From Apricaphanius iberus (Eukaryota > Chordata > Actinopteri > Cyprinodontiformes > Aphaniidae), in the NCBI GenBank assembly GCA_028564705.1, contig JAPXFQ010001529.1, positions 5,001 through 69,000 on the forward strand: DNA of 64,000 bases, given 5' to 3'. Shown here one piece after another: positions 58,506 to 64,000 of the stretch (position 1 is the first letter of the stretch; every line of letters starts with the position of its first letter). A program made the position numbers and the translations under genes. The notes under the pieces were generated by a model. It ran no database searches. It was not told the origin of the DNA and was given only the letters and a program-made list of their open reading frames with translations.

Positions 58506-59775
58506 GCAGGATATTTACAGTAACAACTCATCACCTCTTCATCAGTCCAAACATGCACTGATCAGCCAATTATGTTTGTCTTAGCCGGCATATGCCTGTT
58601 ATAATACTACTGTGTTGTTGCTGAGTTGCACTTCCACGTCTCCTAACTTCCTGAGGGGATGCGTGACTACAGGCGGGGGGTTGATGGTTACAGAGAAGTC
58701 TGATTCCCATTATCTGGGTAGCTTAGTCGAGCTTCTGAAACTCCATTTCGGTTCGATTTAAGCCAGACTAAGGTAAGTAACTAAAGTACCGAAATTTTGT
58801 CAGAAATGTTGCTGGATTTGTTGTTTGGTGCTTTTTGCGCAAAAAAAGTTGTTGGTAACAGTGCTGGGCTCGCTGATATTAAGTGTCGCTGTCGAGTGAT
58901 ATAAACCATTTTTTGCCTCCAGGAGGGGGACTCCTAATATGTGGAGAACTGACACTGACACGAAGTTAGGCCTAATTCTCCCAGTTGCAGTGGGTAACAA
59001 CGGTATAAGAAAGTAAACTGACACCAATTAATTAGAGGGCCCAATAATAAAAAAAAGACATTAAACAAAAAAAAAAAATAATTTCATCGGCCCCTCTCTC
59101 TTCTTAGGCCCTGGGTAGTCAGGTCAACTTTTCCCCCTGCTACCACACCGTGCTTGTAGCTGTTTGTGTTGCAGCGAAACTGAACCACCAACATTCCAAT
59201 CAGTTAAAAGTTTTCTATGTAAGGAATCCCAGCAGATTGCGATGAGTCATCGACGTGAGATTGTTCCCGGATCATGCAGACTCCAACCACAGCAATTCCT
59301 CAGCAAACCCTCATATTGAGCAAGCATGTATTAACAGTGGAGAGGAAAATCTCCCCTTTAACAGGAAGAAACCTCTTGCAGAACTAGAACCCTGGCTCAG
59401 TACAAGCGATCATCTGCATAAGACCGTCTGGGTGTCTGAGAAGACATAGAAGAGACACAGAAAGAACTCATGTAAGATTATTTTCTATATTAAAGAAAGT
59501 ATAAAGTTGACAACAGGACATGGAGGATGTTCGGTGACTAGGAGCATAATCGGAACTGATGTTCCCCATCCAGCAGGGGGTGTTGTAGTTGAGCAGGATA
59601 CCAGACCAGGTGGAGCTTCTATGGAGAGAAAAATACTGAGAGAAAACTGGGTTGATAATCGCAATAACAGCAGACAGAATATATCTGGAGAGAGGTAGAA
59701 GAGAAAAGTACAAGAGATAAGAAAAGTCTGTCCTCCAACAGTCTAAACCTATAGCTTCATATCTAAAAAAATAGA
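58506..59775. other. prom1 intron 1 segment with possible dispersed repeats
   Basis: No gene. The segment 58660-58790 resembles 62560-62690 in short phrases (ATTATCTGGGT). The segment 59230-59690 has CCCCTTTAACAGGAAGAAAC CTCTTGCAGAAC, a phrase widespread in fish repeats, but I cannot assign a family. Confidence 0.4.
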
Positions 59776-59779
59776 TCAG

Positions 59780-61000
59780 GATAACTTAAGCCACTCTAAC
59801 TATAAGCTTTATCAAGTCCAGCCTTGAAGTAACAAATGCATGGAATAGTTTCTCTGCATCACTCCTGGACAGGATGTTTCTAATTTTAGCAATATTCCGG
59901 GGGTGAAATAAAAAAATCTTAGAAACCTCTTTAATATAGGATTTTAAATGTCTTGGTCAAAAATTACACCTTACATTATTACCAGAGGCCAAATTAATGC
60001 CATCCAGATGAAGTGATGGATTTAGCAGTTTCCTTCTTAAAGGTTCTGGTCCAAAGACAACAACTTTTGTCTTGTCTGAATTTAAAAGTAGAAAATTCAG
60101 AGTCGTCCAAGTTTTTATGTCTTCCAGATATGCTTGTAATCTACCTAACTGATTGGTTTCATCAGTTTTTATGAATAAATATTATTGTATCATCAGCATA
60201 ACTGTGGAAATTCATTCCATGCCATGATCTAAACCAGCCTATAGCTGTTCCCTTGATCCCTACAACATGTTCGAGCCTTTCTAAGAGAATATTATGATTG
60301 ACTGTGTCAAAAGCAGCACTGAGATCTAACAAGACCAGAACAGTCACAAATCCATTATCTGAGGCCATTAGAATATGATTAGTAACTTTTACCAGTGCTG
60401 TTTCAGTGCTATGATGAGTTCTAAAACCTGACTGAAATTCATGTTGTTTCTGTTTAGATAGCCGTGGGTAAAACACTGTCTCAATGGGGTATTGAGTGGG
60501 TAACAGTACAGAAGCTGCAGAGAGGTGGGTTAAACTACGACTCTGCTTCCTGGTCTGGACCCTTGTTTGTCAGTGTTTTGAAGGACTAATAAATGTGTCC
60601 AGATTCCTAGAAAGAAGAGCTGCTCCATCCAAAGTGGGATGGATGCCGTGTGTCCGGATCAGAACAGGTTTTCCCCGAAAGTTTTACCTGCATAAAATCC
60701 TAAGGTAGGATTTTATGTCCCCTGTTCTGGCCCCTGGAAAACATTTGACTTTGGTTGATGGTGTCTCTAATGCCACGTTTTGGACTATAGAACTGCCAAT
60801 TACCAGGATCTGCTTCTCAGTGGGTGCGTCACTGAGTGGGGAAAATCTGTTAGAAATGCGGACAGGTTGGTGGTTCCACATGGGCTGGGTTCTAGAACTA
60901 GGCTTTCTTTGTGCCATTACCCAGTCTGCTTTAGATCCCAGCCATTTGGGTTCTGTTGGAGGACTGCTAGGTGGTTCTGTCCTTCTTGGCTCCTCTCTTC
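59780..61000 (-). pseudogene. L2-type LINE with esterase-like ORF1 segment
   Basis: On the minus strand 60920-60590 encodes EKQILVIGSSIVQNVALETP and KCFPGARTGDIKSYL, like the SGNH/esterase domain of CR1-L2 ORF1. Then 60476-60162 gives QSGFRTHHSTETALVKVTNH, VLLDLSAAFDTVNHNILLER and, after an internal loss, NFHSYADDTIIFIHKN. Further on, 60120-59830 reads FLLLNSDKTKVVVFGPEPLR. Parts of the polymerase are missing between W-F and the YADD motif. Broken, immobile copy. Confidence 0.78.
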
Positions 61001-61319
61001 TGGAGCCGGGCCTCTAACTCTGAAACCATCGCCTCCAAGGCTAGAAAAATACTACATTTATTACACTTACCATTATCATTAAAGGAGGCAGGGAGTAACT
61101 AAACATCTGACACAGAGAACAGGAGAGAGGAGCCACAGAGGGAGAAAGAGACGGAAGAGAAGTAGCCATAGTTGCTATGAAGCTAAGGTAAAGAGCTAGC
61201 GAGATCTTAGCACAGCAAGAAAAACCATGTGAAATACAAAAGTTTCCCAAAATGTAAAATACACCAACTGGAAATATGTGTTTTAGTGTTCTTATGTGTT
61301 AAAATAACTTAGAAAGACC

Positions 61320-61800
61320 TCAACACAGAGAAAAATTGATCAATCAAAGAGCGTAAGCTTCCTCAAAAAGTACAGTCTGTTCTGTCCCTTCTTGTAGATG
61401 GCTTCACTGTTGAGTCTCCAGTCCAGTTGTTGAGTACTGTTGTCCATTTGAACTTTGCGGTATTTGTACTCCTTAACCACCTCCACTGCTTCTCCCATGA
61501 TGCAAACAGTTTTGACTTAATCTTACTTTAAATGTGAACAAAACAAAGGAGATGATTGTAGACTTCAAAAGAAAGAGGATTAGCAGGATTAAACACACCA
61601 TGTCACAAAGCGATCCACCAGTTCTCTCCTTGTTTGATACCCTTGATGACTGCATTGTCAGGTGTATTTCTGCAGATGACAGGTCTCCGTCTTATACTGG
61701 AAGTCTGCGGTGAACAGGAATGGTAAGAGTACAGTCACTTGTGGTGCTCCTGTGCTGCTGATCAGATAGTGGGACACACAATTCTTCAATCTCACATACT
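61320..61800 (-). pseudogene. Rex1/CR1-like LINE fragment with internal micro-inversion
   Basis: Minus strand from right to left: STGAPQVTVL-like residues and TETCHLQKYT (61790-61650), RFVTWC (near 61600), then after an interruption VEVVKEYKYRKVQMDN and YKKGQNRLYFLRKLTLFD (61500-61325). The missing stretch, NVNKTKEMIVDFKRKR, is present between them but on the plus strand at about 61531-61580. Confidence 0.75.
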
Positions 61801-62714
61801 GGTCTGATTGCTAACCCAGAATTTCTGATGAGTATACCTAATTCTAAATTTAGCATCCATTGCCTAGCATCAAAAAATACTTCTTTGATCCCACAAGGGG
61901 AAATTCATTTCAGTACAGCCCGATCAAGAGTAGACATACAAACATTTATTACACATTATAGATCCAGGCATACTGTGGTTTCTGCAGCCATCTTGTGTGG
62001 CGCCACCACATAGCAGATAAGAAACAGATGCACAGGTCGTTAACGCTAAACTGTATCTTTATTCCTTATTGAAGAGTCAAAAAGCAGGTGCTCGAAAAAG
62101 ACCACACCTCAACATTTAAGCACATATTCAGACATTGACAATGATACATCAAGGCCGGGAATGTGAACCCCAGTCCACAGGTTCATGCGCTGCAAAACAG
62201 ACTACTGGCAGAGTTGAGAGTCGTGCCCGAGTTTATGTGTTACTCAGAAAACTGAATTATTGAATGAAGTGTGTTCAACTCTGCGATGCTAGATCGAAAC
62301 ATTTGCCCTTTCGCGCTGACATTCTCCTGTTGGGCTAAAGTCACACGGATGATAAACAAATGCAAAGTCAGTGAAGCAGAGTAAACGAAGGATATGCACA
62401 ATGAGTAAAGAAATACATAACAAAGCTGCAGCACAGAACATTTAGTAAGTACTACACTGTTTGATTGTGTTACAATAGTTGATGCTCGTTCTGTTGTTGG
62501 TCCAGGTTCTGTGGTCTCGTCACTCACCGAAGGAGGAGGCCCCAGGCTGGCCGAAGCTCAGCTTCCCCTGAATGCATTTACATGCAGAAAATATTTGATT
62601 TACCAATCGCATTATCTGGGTTCATAAGTCTGATTTCTACAACTGCAGTTCAGTTCGACATCAAGGGGAAGCTTGTTTTTGTTTCAACCTGGACCGTATT
62701 TTTTTTTTAGCATT

Positions 62715-63285
62715 TATTAAATTCATTTACTCAGAAACCCAGAAAGTTTTGAGCCACTTGGAGTCCTTCGGGAGAAGTTACATCCAGTCGTGATCAATAT
62801 ATCCACATAATTGGAGTCAATCGGGGCAGGAGATTTTCCTCCTGTAATAAGTCATTGTCAGCCCCGACTCCTTCATTTAATCCTGTTTTGTTATTAATCA
62901 TCAGCACTACTCCCCGCAGAGTTTAGAACATCTCAGAAGTGCTTCTTAACTCTGTTTTGTGGTGATTTAGAGGCTATAATCCAACTAAACTATTGCACGA
63001 TTTCAATGACATCACTGCTGTGCAACATCCCAGTTGTAGTATGAGCATTACTTTCACTCTGTGCTCTACGGCAGTCGGTTAGACAGAACTTGCTACTTCA
63101 GACATCAACATGGTTCGAGCCTGCATGTTTCCAAATTGCACTAATTGAAAGACCAATTGGATTAAGATCAGCTTCTAATGGCTCTCTTTCTGCAACCTAC
63201 ACAGACTACAGCTGTAATGGGTTAGTTTAAATTAGAATTGCTTACATTAAAAGTCTGTAAAAACCCCAGAAGCTAATACCTTAGC
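62715..63285. repeat. Unclassified repeat, copy B
   Basis: Counterpart of 53216-54345 without the hAT-like insertion. Flanking similarity may extend left: 62240-62310 resembles 55260-55325 (GAAAA.T.GAATTATT.AATGAAGT). No coding content was recognised. Confidence 0.65.
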
Positions 63286-63449
63286 ACTTCCGAGACATTC
63301 TGGTTTAACACAGTTTTCTTCAAAAAAATCATGACTCTGTTGAAACACATTTAATTATACATTTTCAATCAAGTAAATTAATTCAATGTTATGTTGCTTT
63401 TTTGTTACAGAAGAGTAAGAGTAGCTTCTTTGCTTTGTGCCACAGTATA

Positions 63450-64000
63450 CAGTGGGGCAAAAAAGTATTTAGTCAGCCACCGATTGTGCAAGTTCTCCCA
63501 CTTAAAATAATGATAGAGGTCAGTAATTTTCATCATAGGTACACTTCAACTGTGAGAGACAGAATTTGAAAAAAAATCCAGGAATTCACATTGTAGGATT
63601 TTTATTTATTTGTAAATTATGGTGGAAAATAAGTATTTGGTCACTTCAAAACAAGGAAGATCTCTGCTCTCACAGACCTGTAACTTCTTCTTTAAGAAGC
63701 TCTTCTGTCCTCCACTCGTTACCCGTATTAATGGCACCTGTTTGAACTCGTTATCTGTATAAAAGACACCTGTCCACAGCCTCAAACAGTCAGACTCCAA
63801 ACTCCACTATGGCCAAGACCAAAGAGCTTTGGAAGGACACCAGGAAAAGAATTGTAGACCTGCACCTGACTGGGAAGAGTGAATCTACAATAGGCAAGCA
63901 GCTTGGTGTGAAAAAATCAACTGTGGGAGCAATTATCAGAAAATGGAAGACATACAAGACCACTGATAATCTCCCTCGATCTGGGGCTCCACGCAAGATC
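63450..64000 (+). mobile_element. Tc1/mariner transposon, cut by the window edge
   Basis: Starts CAGTGGGGCAAAAAAGTATT directly after a TA dinucleotide (63448-63449), as expected of a Tc1 element inserted at TA. About 360 bp of left flank precede the transposase start. Confidence 0.85.
63809..64000 (+). CDS. Tc1 transposase, N-terminal 64 codons (partial)
   Basis: Open from the ATG at 63809 to the window end: [20 protein letters not shown], then a helix-turn-helix with [19 protein letters not shown] and [11 protein letters not shown]. This is the paired-like DNA-binding region of a Tc1 transposase (DD34E family), which binds the terminal repeats. The catalytic domain lies outside the window, so whether it is intact is unknown. 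No stop or frameshift is seen in the visible part. Confidence 0.85.
   Translation, partial: MAKTKELWKDTRKRIVDLHLTGKSESTIGKQLGVKKSTVGAIIRKWKTYKTTDNLPRSGAPRKI

Overview
The window is from a ray-finned (probably percomorph teleost) nuclear genome. The evidence is the intron-exon structure with GT-AG splice sites, three recognisable vertebrate genes, and a dense load of fish-type transposable elements (L2, RTE-like and Rex1-like LINEs, Tc1, hAT-like and Kolobok-like DNA elements, tRNA-derived SINEs). I cannot name the species.

Three protein-coding genes are supported. (1) clrn2 (clarin-2), minus strand, three exons at 8424-8172, 7684-7505 and 2779-2478; the reading phases join exactly to give 244 codons plus stop. 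(2) tapt1, plus strand, fourteen coding exons between 17823 and 39633; the phases join through every splice site to give 572 codons plus stop, close to the usual vertebrate length. (3) The first coding exon of prom1 (prominin-1), plus strand, 45569-45827; the rest of that gene lies beyond the window. The order clrn2(-) / tapt1(+) / prom1(+) agrees in relative orientation with human 4p15, where PROM1 and TAPT1 are neighbours and CLRN2 lies further off, so the fish locus is a compacted version of a known syntenic block. I see no functional link between the genes beyond this linkage.

Layout: 1-2260 GGAT-type simple repeats; 2478-8424 clrn2 with a deleted RTE-like LINE in intron 2; 8946-10190 a 1245-bp transposon; 10206-15617 a 5.4-kb satellite of 19-bp units with an ApaI site in most units; 17823-39633 tapt1. 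The tapt1 introns hold a second almost identical copy of the 1245-bp transposon (19927-21171), a Kolobok-like THAP element (21361-22862), Tc1 remnants, a 5.5-kb minisatellite of 15-bp units (29573-35090) and two SINEs. From 42289 to 45094 lie a MITE, a long inverted-repeat structure around an AT microsatellite, and an L2 fragment. After prom1 exon 1, the rest of the window is apparently prom1 intron 1, filled with LINE pieces (one with twin-priming geometry, one with a micro-inversion), a nested hAT-like insertion, and a Tc1 element that runs off the right edge.

The most striking signals are structural rather than new genes: two large tandem arrays with higher-order repeats, two nearly identical transposon copies 11 kb apart, and rearranged LINEs. 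The very long open frames at 29.5-35.1 kb are products of a 15-bp (5-codon) repeat that lacks stops on both strands, and I do not regard them as genes. I found no evidence for a previously undescribed biological system.
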